A stretch of 64,000 nt of DNA, taken from positions 235,364 to 299,363 of the forward strand of contig NZ_PKHX01000003.1 in assembly GCF_002848005.1 (NCBI RefSeq), given 5' to 3'. The notes beneath the pieces were generated by a model. It was not told the origin of the DNA, searched no databases, and worked only from the letters and a program-made list of their open reading frames with translations. The stretch comes from Varibaculum cambriense (GTDB lineage: Bacteria > Actinomycetota > Actinomycetes > Actinomycetales > Actinomycetaceae). The position numbers and the translations under genes are program-made. Below are positions 36,179-46,082 of this stretch, piece after piece (positions within the stretch are counted from its first letter, which is position 1; each line of letters begins with the position of its first letter).

Positions 36179-37504
36179 TTACTTCAGCAGCGCGTCTACA
36201 AAGTCTTCGGGTACGAAAGGCGCTAAATCGTCTGGCCCTTCCCCTAGTCCTACCAGCTTGACCGGCACGGATAGTTCACGTTGTACGCTTACTACGATTC
36301 CGCCCCGAGCCGTACCATCGAGCTTGGTGAGCACAATGCCGCTGATATCTACTACTTCGGAAAAAACTTTTGCCTGTTGCATCCCGTTTTGCCCGGTAGT
36401 GGCATCTAGGACTAGCAGGGTCTCGGTCACTGGGGTGCTCTTTTCGATTACCCGTTTGACCTTTCCTAGCTCATCCATCAAACCGGCTTTATTCTGCAGA
36501 CGCCCGGCGGTATCTACCAGCACCACATCCAAGTCTTTATCTTTGGCATATTTAACCGCATCAAAAGCTACCGAAGCCGGGTCGGCGCCCTCTTTATCGG
36601 AGCGCACCACTTCCACTCCTACCCGGTTTCCCCAGGTCTCAAGCTGGTCAGCGGCGGCCGCCCGGAAAGTGTCGGCTGCTCCCAGCACTACCGACTGGTT
36701 TTCTGCCACCAGAATCCGGGCAATCTTGCCGACGGTAGTGGTTTTCCCGGTGCCGTTTACTCCTACGGCGAGGACGATCCCCGGTTTTTTGCCGTCGGCC
36801 TGCTCTAGGTGCAAGCTGCGATCTAGATCCGGATTTACCAGTTCGATTAGTTTTGCGCGCAGAATCTCCCGGATTTTCTCCGGATCGGAAGTCCCCAGCA
36901 CTTTAGCCTGGGTACGCAGTTCCTCCATCAGCTCATCGGTGGCAGCAATCCCCAGGTCTGCCAGCAGCAAAGTATCTTCTATTTCTTCCCAATCCTCGGC
37001 GCTAAGATCCCCGCGACCGAGCACCCCGAGTAGCATTTTGCCGAAGGAGCCTGATTTAGCCAGGCGGGAACGCAGGCGTTGCATCCGCCCTTGGGCAGGT
37101 TCGGGGGTTTCGAGGGCGTCCGGGGAGCTTTCCGGCTCCGGGGCAGCCGGTGGTACTTCCTCTTCCTGCGCGGGAGTTTCGCTTACTTCCGCAGCTGGTG
37201 ATTCCGGCTCCGTAGCTTTAGGCTCTGCAACCGCGTCCTCTTCAGCTACCGCGTCCGCGCTCTCTTCAGCGGCAACTTCAGCTTCTTTAACCTGGTCAGC
37301 TACTTCAGTCTCCGGCTCTGCAGCTGCGGAAGCTGTTTCTTCCCCATTGGTTTCACCGGCCGTAGCTTCCAGTTGCTTTGCTTTGGAGGCCTCTAGCTGC
37401 TTCTTAGCTTTCGCCGAGCGCGCCGCCAGCGCGCCACCAGTTCCCACTAACGCCACAACTAGAACTACAACCACGATCCCGAGGGGTGAAAATAGAAAAT
37501 CCAT
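36179..37504 (-). CDS. ftsY: Signal recognition particle receptor FtsY
   Basis: This 441-residue protein has an N-terminal hydrophobic anchor (PLGIVVVVLVVALVGTGGAL), which is frequent in actinobacterial FtsY, then a Glu/Ala/Pro-rich acidic region (about 35-140) and the NG GTPase domain. The latter contains LAVGVNGTGKTTTVGKIARIL, VVLGAADTFRAAAADQL, DTAGRLQNKAGLMDEL and LTKLDGTARGG. It is the membrane receptor for the SRP-ribosome complex and lies 35 bases upstream of ffh. Confidence 0.97.
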   Translation of the reverse strand: MDFLFSPLGIVVVVLVVALVGTGGALAARSAKAKKQLEASKAKQLEATAGETNGEETASAAAEPETEVADQVKEAEVAAEESADAVAEEDAVAEPKATEPESPAAEVSETPAQEEEVPPAAPEPESSPDALETPEPAQGRMQRLRSRLAKSGSFGKMLLGVLGRGDLSAEDWEEIEDTLLLADLGIAATDELMEELRTQAKVLGTSDPEKIREILRAKLIELVNPDLDRSLHLEQADGKKPGIVLAVGVNGTGKTTTVGKIARILVAENQSVVLGAADTFRAAAADQLETWGNRVGVEVVRSDKEGADPASVAFDAVKYAKDKDLDVVLVDTAGRLQNKAGLMDELGKVKRVIEKSTPVTETLLVLDATTGQNGMQQAKVFSEVVDISGIVLTKLDGTARGGIVVSVQRELSVPVKLVGLGEGPDDLAPFVPEDFVDALLK

Positions 37505-37592
37505 GCCTCTATTGTCACCTATTGGCGCGCTCAGGTCATATTAGCCAGAACCCGAAAATCTAAACTTGCTATTTAGGCAGGTAGATTAATAG

Positions 37593-38357
37593 TTATTCTG
37601 CGTGCACTCGCTGCCAAGAAACTTTATCTACCTGGAAGGTTTCTTCTGGGGGCAGATCATTTTCGTCCTCAAGGGTCTGATTTTCCGGTGAGTCCGGAGT
37701 GAACTTGCGTGCCCAGCGACGAATCGGTTTAGCCGACGCGGAGTTTTTCGGCTCGGAGTCTTTCGACTCCGATTTTGTGGTCTCTAAAGAGTTATTATCT
37801 GCAGCTAGCTCTGTTTTCCGGCCAGCAGACAGGGACGACGCTGCGGTTTCTTCGCTAGAGACTACCGGCAGATAACTGGTGGCGTCTTCGGGGTCTTTCT
37901 TAACCGAGACCTCTACATTTTTTGGGAGGCGACGCTGCCGCGCGGGAGCAAAGGTAGGAGGTAGCTGCCCGGTGGCAACCTGGTTACCCTCCGCCGGCGT
38001 AGCCGCTGCTTTTTTTGCCCGGGAAGCTTCCTTTTCGGCGCGGCGGGAGCGAATCGCTCCCACTTCTTCTCCCCACATCTGCTCGGCGGCAGTGCGTAGG
38101 TTCTCCACTTCTGCAAGTGGGTTAGCGGAATCGCCAGGGGAAGCCTCGGCTAGCAAAGTATCCAGACGCACCCGTTCCCCGTTATGTTCGCCACGGGAGC
38201 GATAGTCGTTGTCTTGCCAAGAGTCTGCGGACTGGCGGATCCATTCGCGAATCCCTCCACCGGGACGGCGGGTACGAACCATTACCGCTACCACCAACAC
38301 CCCTATCAACACAGTGATGCCAATGCCTACGAATAGCAAGATTAACGGTTCAGTCAC
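37593..38357 (-). CDS. Small membrane-anchored protein of unknown function
   Basis: This 254-residue protein has one N-terminal membrane helix (LILLFVGIGITVLIGVLVVAVMV) followed by a hydrophilic, Ser/Glu/Ala-rich and apparently disordered cytoplasmic region. A short basic segment RRWARKFTPDSPEN lies near the C-terminus. I recognise no domain. Its position between smc and ftsY is part of the conserved smc-ftsY-ffh neighbourhood, but I infer no function from it. The GTG start lacks a clear ribosome binding site. Confidence 0.75.
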   Translation of the reverse strand: MTEPLILLFVGIGITVLIGVLVVAVMVRTRRPGGGIREWIRQSADSWQDNDYRSRGEHNGERVRLDTLLAEASPGDSANPLAEVENLRTAAEQMWGEEVGAIRSRRAEKEASRAKKAAATPAEGNQVATGQLPPTFAPARQRRLPKNVEVSVKKDPEDATSYLPVVSSEETAASSLSAGRKTELAADNNSLETTKSESKDSEPKNSASAKPIRRWARKFTPDSPENQTLEDENDLPPEETFQVDKVSWQRVHAE

Positions 38358-38440
38358 GTTTCTATTATGCCTAGAGTTAAGGAAATTACCGATCTCGGAT
38401 CTTGACCGATACCAAACTGTTACCAGATTTGAGTGTGATC

Positions 38441-41400
38441 TTAGCTATCTACCGGTTCCACTCGCTGGGAAATCACCCGAGAAACCCCATCGCGCATAGT
38501 AACCCCGTAGAGCACATCCGCCACTTCCATCGTCCGTTTTTGGTGGGTAATTATGATCATTTGGCTAACTTCCCGCAGCTGTTTGAACAGCTCCAGCATC
38601 CGGGAAAGATTCAAATCATCGAGGGCGGCTTCTACCTCATCCAAAATATAGAAGGGCGAAGGACGCGCTTTGAAAATCGCGATTAAAAAAGCCAGCGCCG
38701 CTAAGGAACGTTCCCCGCCGGAAAGCAGGGACAGGCGCTGTACGTTTTTTCCGGCCGGTCGGGCATTTACTTCCACCCCGGTAGTGAGCATATCGCTACT
38801 ATCAGTTAGTTTTAGCGAACCGGTTCCCCCGGGGAACAGCCGCGCAAATACCTCCGTAAATTCTCGGGAAATATCGGTGAACGCCTGCTCAAAGGCTTCT
38901 TTTACCCGGTTATCGACTTCCCGCACTACTACTAGCAGATCGGCTTTGGAGGTGCGCAAATCCTTTAGCTGCCCCATTAAGAACTCAAAGCGTTTTTCGA
39001 GGGCGCTATGTTCCTCCAATGCCAGCGGGTTTACTTTCCCCAGCCGCGAGATGGCGCGATTAGCTTTTTCTAGCAGCGCGCTCTGTTCGACCCGATCATA
39101 GGGACGCCAGAGTCCTTTTTCTTGCTCTGCAGGAGTTTCATGGCCGTTAGTTTCTGCCTCCACCTGCTCCTTGTCGATGCTGGGCCCCTCCTCGCCCTCC
39201 TTTTCACCCCTATCCGATTCCTCTGCTTGTGAGGCAGTGGTGGCTACTTCTTGCGCATTGGCTGCTTTGCGCGCCAGTAAATCAGGATCGGGAGCCAGCT
39301 GCTGCGGACCAAAACTCGCGATCAGCTCTTCCTCGGACAGGGCATAACGCTCTTGGGCTTGCTGGGTTAGCTGCTCCGCGCGCACTCTATATTCGGCAGC
39401 TGCCACCTCATCGCGGCGAGAAAGATCGTTTAACTCGGCTAACTCTTTGTTTAACCGATCAATTTCTTTACGCAACTGTTGCGCTGCCTGCGAAGATGCC
39501 TCGCGAGCAGCATCGGCGCTTTCCCGCCAAGTTTTTGCTACTTGCGCCACCTGTGCTCCCTGACGCGCAAACACCTCACACCAGGAGGCTACCTGCAACA
39601 TTCTTTGAGCGTCTTGAGCATGTTTGATTTCCCGCTGTTTGCTGGCTGCCAAGCGCAACTGGAAACGCTCCAAAGATTTAACTTCTCCTTGGAAGCGGTC
39701 CCGCAAATTAGTGGTGATCTGGGTGGCGGCCGCTAAAGCCAGATGGGTTTCCGCTTCTTTTTCCCGCGCCGCCAAATCCGTGGCGCGTGCCTGTTCTAAA
39801 GCCTGCTCGGCGGCCTGCAAAGGAGCTAAATCCTCACTGCCGGCGAACTCACTGTAGGCTTTGTCGGCAGCGGTAACCTGCTGACTGCAGGAGTCCACAT
39901 CTTTCTGTGCTTGTGCTACCTCGCTTGCTGCCCGTTGGGCTTCGCTCTCGGCTCCCTGAACTGCCGCTTCGCGAAGTGCTCGTTTTTGGGCTTGCGCAGC
40001 CGCCTGTGCATCAGCCGCCCGTAGGGTTTTCAATGCCTGCGCGCTGGCTGCTGCTGCCTGCGAAAGCTCCTGGGTGTTCGTCTCTACCTGAGAGCGGGCT
40101 TTCTGCGTCTGTTCCTGGGCTTGTACCGCGGCCTGGCGCGCTAAACGGAGCTGGCGCTCCACCTGGATACGGTTAACTCCGCCGCTGCCGGTACTCCCTA
40201 AATATTTACTGATAACGGTGCCATCTACTACCCCTACTCGTGCCTGGGGAATCTTTGCCACCAGGGCACGCGCAGCCGCTAAATCTGGCGCCAAATAACT
40301 CTTATCCAGTAATGCTATTAATACCGTATGCAGGGCGCGCGGTGCCTGGACTGCTGCCGCGGCTGGGAGCACGCCCTCTTTTTCGGTAATTTGCACTTCG
40401 CCAAGGGGGATTCGCTGTTCCTGCACCCCCTCGCTTACCACCCAGCTAACAATCCCGGTGTTGTCTTTAACCGCTCCTAATCCCGCGTCTACCTGGGAAG
40501 CTTCTACTACTAGGGCGGCGCCGCTGGAACCCAGCAAAGCCGCAATCGCTTTTTCCCACCGATCAGAAACACTAATCAAAGAAGCCAGTTCCCCGTCTGG
40601 CTGAGCCGCCTGGGTGAAAGCATTTTGCGCTTGGTTAGAAGAGGCTGCCAAGACTTGGCGGAGACTAGTTTCGCTTTCGGCAGCCGCCACCGCTTTAGCT
40701 TCGCTTTCCCGCAGCTGGTCACGAGCTTTTTCTAGTTGGCTGCGTGCCTCATTCTCAACCTCTGACAGCTCTCGGTAGCGAGTAGCCGCATCGGTTCCCG
40801 CTTCCACGGTCTCCTCTTGATGAGCCGCTTGTTCTGCCCGCGCCACCGACAGTTTTTCCCGCGCCGTCTCAGCCGAGTTTTCCGCTCTTTTAAGCCGAGA
40901 GCGCGCCGCCTCTAAACGTGCTTTTGCGGTTTCTAATTCTCGTTCCAGGCGGGCACTCTTTTGGGTTTTCTGCTGTACTTCCTCCCGTAACTCCTGGGCT
41001 TGACGCGTTAGTTCCCCAACCTTCCGAGTGCTTTCTTCCCGAGCAGCTTGCGCCGCATCGCACTGTTTGCGCCGTGCCAAAGCCTCCTCGTCCTTAGCTG
41101 CCAGTTCGCTTTGCAACCGCGCTAAATGCTTTTGCCGTTCTGCAACGCTAGGACCAGATGGCACCGGTTCCGGTTTCGACAGGGAAGCAGCTCGTTCTCC
41201 TGCCAGAGCCCCCAAAGCCCGCAAACGCTCGGTGAGGGTGGTCAGTTGTTGCCAAAGGTTAGCGGCTCTCCCCGCTAAATCACCTTGCTGTGCATCAGCA
41301 TTTAATTTTTCTAGTTTTTCACGCTGTTTAGTCAGCTGCGCCGCTAATTCTTCGCGTCTAAGCGACAGAGTTTGTTCACTTTCCTGATAGCGGGCAAGCT

Positions 41401-42118
41401 GCAAGCGGAGCTGCTGCAGGTCATCGGCCAGGATCCGACAGCCGGCGTCACGCGCCTGCGCCTGCAAAACTGCCGCTCGCCTGGCAGTTTTAGCTTGGCG
41501 TGCTAATGGCCCCAGTTGTTTTTGAATCTCTTGGGTCAGATCGGAAAGCCGAGAAAGCTTGTCTTCTAAGCCCTCAAGTTTACGCAACGCCCGTTCTTTA
41601 CGCCGCTGGTGTTTTAGTACCCCCGCGGCCTCTTCAATCAAAGCCCGCCGCTGGGAGGGGTCCGCCGATAGCACCTGATCGAGTTTGCCCTGCCCGATAA
41701 TTACGTGCATATTGCGTCCCATACCGGTATCCGACAGCAGCTCTTGGATATCTAACAGCCGGCAGGGAGTACCGTTAATCGCATATTCGGAGCCGCCTTG
41801 CCGAAATAGGGTCCGGGAAATAGTAACTTCCGAATAGTCGATCGGCAGTTCTCCATTGGTGTTATCAATGGTAAGCGCTACTTCGGCGCGCCCGAGGGAA
41901 GCACGGGAGCTGGTACCCGCAAAAATAACATCCGCCATGGATCCGCCACGCAGATTCTTGGCACCCTGTTCCCCCATCACCCAGGCGAGGGCATCAACAA
42001 TATTAGATTTTCCGGAACCGTTGGGACCGACTACACAGATGATTCCCGGAGTGAACTGCAAAGTGGTGGCGCTGGCGAAAGATTTAAATCCCCGCAGCGT
42101 CAGTGACTTTACATACAT
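38441..42118 (-). CDS. smc: Chromosome segregation protein SMC
   Basis: This 1225-residue condensin subunit has the N-terminal head with Walker A (CVVGPNGSGKSNIVDALAWV) and the hinge domain near 510-670 (LASLISVSDRWEKAIAALLG, ALVVEASQVD, RVGVVDGTVIS), flanked by two long coiled coils. The C-terminal head has the signature LSLLSGGERSLAALAFLIAIF and Walker B FYILDEVEAALDDLN. With ScpA/ScpB it compacts and segregates the chromosome. The ATG has GGGAG seven bases upstream and follows ndk by 13 bases. Confidence 0.97.
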   Translation of the reverse strand: MYVKSLTLRGFKSFASATTLQFTPGIICVVGPNGSGKSNIVDALAWVMGEQGAKNLRGGSMADVIFAGTSSRASLGRAEVALTIDNTNGELPIDYSEVTISRTLFRQGGSEYAINGTPCRLLDIQELLSDTGMGRNMHVIIGQGKLDQVLSADPSQRRALIEEAAGVLKHQRRKERALRKLEGLEDKLSRLSDLTQEIQKQLGPLARQAKTARRAAVLQAQARDAGCRILADDLQQLRLQLARYQESEQTLSLRREELAAQLTKQREKLEKLNADAQQGDLAGRAANLWQQLTTLTERLRALGALAGERAASLSKPEPVPSGPSVAERQKHLARLQSELAAKDEEALARRKQCDAAQAAREESTRKVGELTRQAQELREEVQQKTQKSARLERELETAKARLEAARSRLKRAENSAETAREKLSVARAEQAAHQEETVEAGTDAATRYRELSEVENEARSQLEKARDQLRESEAKAVAAAESETSLRQVLAASSNQAQNAFTQAAQPDGELASLISVSDRWEKAIAALLGSSGAALVVEASQVDAGLGAVKDNTGIVSWVVSEGVQEQRIPLGEVQITEKEGVLPAAAAVQAPRALHTVLIALLDKSYLAPDLAAARALVAKIPQARVGVVDGTVISKYLGSTGSGGVNRIQVERQLRLARQAAVQAQEQTQKARSQVETNTQELSQAAAASAQALKTLRAADAQAAAQAQKRALREAAVQGAESEAQRAASEVAQAQKDVDSCSQQVTAADKAYSEFAGSEDLAPLQAAEQALEQARATDLAAREKEAETHLALAAATQITTNLRDRFQGEVKSLERFQLRLAASKQREIKHAQDAQRMLQVASWCEVFARQGAQVAQVAKTWRESADAAREASSQAAQQLRKEIDRLNKELAELNDLSRRDEVAAAEYRVRAEQLTQQAQERYALSEEELIASFGPQQLAPDPDLLARKAANAQEVATTASQAEESDRGEKEGEEGPSIDKEQVEAETNGHETPAEQEKGLWRPYDRVEQSALLEKANRAISRLGKVNPLALEEHSALEKRFEFLMGQLKDLRTSKADLLVVVREVDNRVKEAFEQAFTDISREFTEVFARLFPGGTGSLKLTDSSDMLTTGVEVNARPAGKNVQRLSLLSGGERSLAALAFLIAIFKARPSPFYILDEVEAALDDLNLSRMLELFKQLREVSQMIIITHQKRTMEVADVLYGVTMRDGVSRVISQRVEPVDS

Positions 42119-42131
42119 CTATCGGCTCCCG

Positions 42132-42581
42132 TTATGCGGATACTTCCGGGAACCAAATCTTAATCTCGCGGGCAGCTGAGGCGGTGGAATCCGAGGCGTG
42201 CACCAGGTTCTGGATATGCCCACTGTCATAGTCACGTCCGAAATCTCCGCGAATAGTCCCGGGGGCGGCTTCGGTGGGGTTAGTGCTTCCCACCAGGGAA
42301 CGCACCCCGTCCACTACCCGGGTACCTTCGATAACCGCGGCCACTATCTTTCCGCTCTGCATGAAATCAACCATGGATTCAAAGAAGTGCTTACCCCGAT
42401 GCTCTTCATAGTGTTCCTGCAGTTCATCATCGGTAGCTTCTGCCACTCGCAGTGCCACGATTGCGTAACCTTTTTTCTCGACGCGGGCCAAAATTTTTCC
42501 GACCAGTCCGCGGTGATATCCATCGGGTTTGACCAGCATCAAGGTGTATTCCTTATTCGGATCCAGTTTCAGTTCGCTCAT
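42132..42581 (-). CDS. ndk: Nucleoside diphosphate kinase
   Basis: This 149-residue enzyme transfers phosphate from ATP to NDPs through a phospho-histidine. It has the start YTLMLVKPDGYHRGLVGKI, the GTRVVDGVRSLVGSTNPTEAAPGTIRGDFG nucleotide-binding region (running from about 84) and the active-site His in QNLVHASDSTASA. The HA-S form replaces the common HGS. It lies between the DhaM/HPr-like gene and smc with short gaps and is probably co-transcribed with them. Confidence 0.96.
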   Translation of the reverse strand: MSELKLDPNKEYTLMLVKPDGYHRGLVGKILARVEKKGYAIVALRVAEATDDELQEHYEEHRGKHFFESMVDFMQSGKIVAAVIEGTRVVDGVRSLVGSTNPTEAAPGTIRGDFGRDYDSGHIQNLVHASDSTASAAREIKIWFPEVSA

Positions 42582-42622
42582 TGCCGCAACCTTTCTTCTT
42601 TTCCCGTTCTTTTCCCCGGGAT

Positions 42623-43609
42623 TTACTTTTCTAAGGATACCGGCAAAGGTCCGACCCCAATTCGTTTTATTAACTCGGCTGATTCTGCTGCGGGTGCCGG
42701 GGTATCCGAGGCTGCCGGTGCCTGCGGGAATTTACTGCTTGTGGCCGAATCCAGCGGACTATGGGGATCAGGAGGCGGCGGCAGAATATTTTCCGAGGTC
42801 GCATTGCTTTCTTCGGTAGCGGCTTTCGGGGACAGTTCCGGGGTTTGCGCGGCAGCTTCGCGTAACTGCGTCACGGCTTCCGGTTCTGGCATCTGGTCAG
42901 TAGCTATTTCCTCTGGCCAAGGCGCGTTAGCGTCAGTGAGTTCTGCTTCTACCGCATCGAGAGCTCGGCGAGACTCCCCGCCCTCGGCAGCAATCCGTAA
43001 TTCCTGCCCCGGCTGTACTTTTAATCCCATCAGCGCCAACACACTGCCCGCATCGACATCATTAATGGTCACCTGAGCATCAAATCCGGTAGCGATCCTC
43101 GCTAGTCGCGCCGCCGGGCGCGCCGACAGTGGCTCGCTGCCGCCGTACACCACCGTCCGCGGAGCAAGCGGGTCTGCAGCGGGAGCAGGCGGCAAAATAT
43201 CGGCCGCGTCCTCTTCCGGGAAAAATTGGGCAGCCGCCCTAATAGAGCGCAAGACTTCTGCCAGATCGGCACCTTGCGCAGCGGCTACTGCCCCCGCGGC
43301 GGTTCCTTCTATCAGCGGACCGCGTCCCAGGCGCAGCGAGCGCTCCCCTAAGTCGGTGATTACCTGTTGGCAGGCTAGGCGGGCGGCCCCAAAATCTGCC
43401 ATCAAGACGATTGCACCCTGCTCTGACATTTTTTCCATTACCGCCGATACCTGGTCAGTCACTTTTTGCGAGGCGGTGCCTAAGCCTTCATCGTGGCACC
43501 CGCAGGGCTCGACAATAACTTCCGGAGCTAGCGTGGCTACCACTTCGCATACCCCGCGTGCCAAGGTCTGCGACTGCGAAACAATAATAAAGGCGGTTTG
43601 CGGACGCAT
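42623..43609 (-). CDS. DhaM/HPr-like fusion protein lacking both phospho-histidines
   Basis: This is a 328-residue protein. Residues 1-128 align with the EIIA-Man-type domain of DhaM (FIIVSQSQTLARGV, DFGAARLACQQ, GPLIEGTAAGAVAAAQGAD), but the phospho-His of the VSHS motif is Gln12. Residues 152-225 resemble HPr, with LSARPAARLARIATGFDAQV where HPr has GLHARPA; Ser162 replaces the active-site His. The VDAGSVLALMGLKVQPGQEL region around HPr Ser46 is kept. A Pro/Ala/Glu-rich tail follows. It is encoded 67 bases after ptsH, without dhaK or dhaL, and has a strong GGGAGG site. It is probably a regulatory PTS paralogue rather than a phosphocarrier. Confidence 0.8.
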   Translation of the reverse strand: MRPQTAFIIVSQSQTLARGVCEVVATLAPEVIVEPCGCHDEGLGTASQKVTDQVSAVMEKMSEQGAIVLMADFGAARLACQQVITDLGERSLRLGRGPLIEGTAAGAVAAAQGADLAEVLRSIRAAAQFFPEEDAADILPPAPAADPLAPRTVVYGGSEPLSARPAARLARIATGFDAQVTINDVDAGSVLALMGLKVQPGQELRIAAEGGESRRALDAVEAELTDANAPWPEEIATDQMPEPEAVTQLREAAAQTPELSPKAATEESNATSENILPPPPDPHSPLDSATSSKFPQAPAASDTPAPAAESAELIKRIGVGPLPVSLEK

Positions 43610-43676
43610 GGTATTTCCTCCCAGGTACAGATGTCTCCTCTAGGTTATCGCGCGGCTGGGTACGACTTAAACCTTA

Positions 43677-43937
43677 TTAGGCGGCGTCTAAATCTTTGGC
43701 GACTAGCTCGGCGATCGCCGCGACTGCCTCCGGGTTTTCGCTCTCCACGGTGACCTCGGTACCGCATTCGGCTCCCAAGGTCATGATTAGCATCATCGAA
43801 GTGGCGGCTACGGGGGTTTCCCCAGCGGTTGCAAGAGTGATTTCTTCCGCGAACTCAGCGGCTTTGTCGGCGATAATCGCAGCCGGACGAACATGTAATC
43901 CCACCGCGGATCCTACTTTCACTGTTTTTGAAGCCAT
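43677..43937 (-). CDS. ptsH: Phosphocarrier protein HPr
   Basis: This 86-residue HPr has the active His15 in AVGLHVRPAAIIADKAAEF and a regulatory-site-like region AATSMMLIMTLGAECGTEV. It carries phosphate from enzyme I (ptsI, divergent, 3.4 kb away) to FruA. The gene lies 29 bases after fruA, so sugar-specific and general PTS genes share one operon. Confidence 0.96.
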   Translation of the reverse strand: MASKTVKVGSAVGLHVRPAAIIADKAAEFAEEITLATAGETPVAATSMMLIMTLGAECGTEVTVESENPEAVAAIAELVAKDLDAA

Positions 43938-43966
43938 TATTTCTGTTTTCCTTATCTATCTGCCGC

Positions 43967-46057
43967 TTAAACTGAGGCTTTGACTGCTACCGATTTTTTA
44001 CGATTCATCTTGGCGAAGGTAACTGCCGCTGCTCCCACTGCTACCCCCGCTAGCAGGGCGATAAGCGCTCCAAAAATATTGGAGTAGGCAAATAGCACAA
44101 AGATTCCCCCATGGGGGGCGCGACAGCCTACTCCTAGCGCCATCACTAGGGCACCAGTTACTGCCCCGCCTGCCATCATGGAGGGGATTACCCGCAGCGG
44201 ATCGGTAGCAGCAAAGGGGATCGCGCCCTCGGAAATAAAAGATAAACCCAGCAGCCAGGCGGCTTTACCACTTTGTTGTTCTGCCCGCGAATATAGTTTC
44301 GGCCGCAAGGTAGAGGAGAGAGCCATAGCTAAGGGCGGCACCATTCCGGCTAGCATAGCTGCCGCCATAAACTCATACGCCCCATCGGTAGCTTGCGACA
44401 ATCCGGCGCTTGCTACCAGGTAGGCGGCTTTATTGACCGGCCCCCCGAGGTCGAAACACATCATTAGACCGATGACCATTCCGAGCAGGATCGCCGAAGA
44501 GCCGGCCAGAGAGTTCAACAAATTTTGCAATCCGCTCATCAAAGCCGCCAGCGGGCGTCCCAGCAGCAAGAGCATTAACAACCCCATGAGCAGGGTGGTA
44601 ATTAACGGGATGATCGCCACCGGCATCATCCCCGCTAACCAACGCGGACATTTCAAAGTAGACAGCCAGTTAGCGATGATTCCGGCCAGGATTCCGGTGA
44701 CTATCCCCCCGATAAAACCGGCTCCTACTATTGAGGAAATCGCCCCGCCAATAAAACCGGGAGCAATACCAGGCCGGCCGGCCAAGCCATAGGAGATATA
44801 CCCCGAAAGCGCCGGTACCAGCAGACTCATCCCGGTTTGCCCCAAAAAGACTAGCAAAGCTCCCAGGTACAGTGGCAATCCGGAACGATTGGTAAGGATT
44901 TTTCCTTCCCCGAAGGGGCCCGCATCTGGCAACTTCCACAGCGAGAAATTCAAAGAGATATCTTGTGCCGGGTCGGCTACATCGTAGCCTCCCAATAGGA
45001 ATCCCAAAGCGATTAACAGACCGCCCGCGGCTACGAAGGGAATCATATAGGAAACCCCCGCCATTACTGCCTTTGGGATTAGTCCTCCCCACCTGGAGAT
45101 TTTGGCTTTCCCGTCCGGCTTAACAGCGGATGCGGAAGCCGGCTGCGGGTTTTTAGATTTCGCTATCGCTTCCCGAATTAGTTTCTCGGGATCATTAATG
45201 GCCGCTTTTACCCCCACATCTACTAGGGAAAGCTGGGAAAAACGTTCCGGATCCTGCACGCTAATATCGTGGGCGAAAATAGCTCCCGCCGCTCCCGCGA
45301 TAAGGTTGGGATCTAGCGGCTCCAGGTGTCCAGATCCTTGAGCTTCTACATGCACCGGGATTCCCAATTCTTTACCTTTATTGAGCAGGGCATCTGCCGC
45401 CATATAAGTATGGGCAATCCCGGTGGGACAAGAAGTCACCGCCACTAAATATTCACCCTGACCATCGGGGGTTTTCTGGTCTATCCTCCTCCGCTTTGCT
45501 GATTTTACTGGAGCTTGCGAAGGGGAGACAGCCGGCTCCGGCATAACTCTAGGTGCAGCTTCCTGCTTTTCAACCGGGGCAGGCGTAGGTACCGGGGGTA
45601 CGGCCGGGGACACTGCCCCCATAATGATTTGCGCTGCCTTTTCGGCAGAATCTACAGACCGTAAAGCCGCTAGGAAATTTTTATCCACCAGATTTTGCGC
45701 CAGCTTCTTCAGCAGTTGCAAATGTTCTTGGCCTTGCCCTTCGGCAGCGGCAATCATGAAAATCAAATCGGCCGGGCCATCCGGGGCGCCGAAAGCTACT
45801 GGTTCTTTTAAACGCGCAAAGGCGAGAGCAGCAGTATTCACCGCTTGGGAACGGCAGTGCGGAATCGCGATCCCGCCAGGCATTCCAGTCGCAGATTTAG
45901 CTTCCCGCGCCAAGAGGTCGCTGACCAACCCATTTTCGTCAGCGCGCCCACTAGCAGCAATTTTAGCTGCTAGCGCTTTAATCACGCTGTCTTTATCGGT
46001 TCCCAGAGGCTCGTCTAAACTCGCCAGCATCGGGATTATCAGCATCTGATCTGCCAT
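43967..46057 (-). CDS. fruA: PTS fructose transporter subunit IIABC
   Basis: This 696-residue protein combines IIA (1-150, phospho-His67 in GGIAIPHCRS), a Pro/Ala linker, IIB (about 205-300, phospho-Cys in VAVTSCPTGIAHTYMAADAL) and the IIC membrane domain (from about 325: MAGVSYMIPFVAAGGLLIALG, LGGPVNKAAYLVA, GCRAPHGGIFVLF). It imports fructose as fructose 1-phosphate. The ATG follows AGAGGAGA. FruK, encoded 25 bases upstream, uses its product. Confidence 0.96.
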   Translation of the reverse strand: MADQMLIIPMLASLDEPLGTDKDSVIKALAAKIAASGRADENGLVSDLLAREAKSATGMPGGIAIPHCRSQAVNTAALAFARLKEPVAFGAPDGPADLIFMIAAAEGQGQEHLQLLKKLAQNLVDKNFLAALRSVDSAEKAAQIIMGAVSPAVPPVPTPAPVEKQEAAPRVMPEPAVSPSQAPVKSAKRRRIDQKTPDGQGEYLVAVTSCPTGIAHTYMAADALLNKGKELGIPVHVEAQGSGHLEPLDPNLIAGAAGAIFAHDISVQDPERFSQLSLVDVGVKAAINDPEKLIREAIAKSKNPQPASASAVKPDGKAKISRWGGLIPKAVMAGVSYMIPFVAAGGLLIALGFLLGGYDVADPAQDISLNFSLWKLPDAGPFGEGKILTNRSGLPLYLGALLVFLGQTGMSLLVPALSGYISYGLAGRPGIAPGFIGGAISSIVGAGFIGGIVTGILAGIIANWLSTLKCPRWLAGMMPVAIIPLITTLLMGLLMLLLLGRPLAALMSGLQNLLNSLAGSSAILLGMVIGLMMCFDLGGPVNKAAYLVASAGLSQATDGAYEFMAAAMLAGMVPPLAMALSSTLRPKLYSRAEQQSGKAAWLLGLSFISEGAIPFAATDPLRVIPSMMAGGAVTGALVMALGVGCRAPHGGIFVLFAYSNIFGALIALLAGVAVGAAAVTFAKMNRKKSVAVKASV

Positions 46058-46082
46058 GCTTCTCCTCTTTAATGGGGTAACT

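Noticed and set aside
36258..37544. A 428-codon open frame on the plus strand
   Set aside because: It is antisense to ftsY and has low-complexity Ser/Arg/Ala composition typical of a shadow frame; ftsY has clear GTPase motifs.
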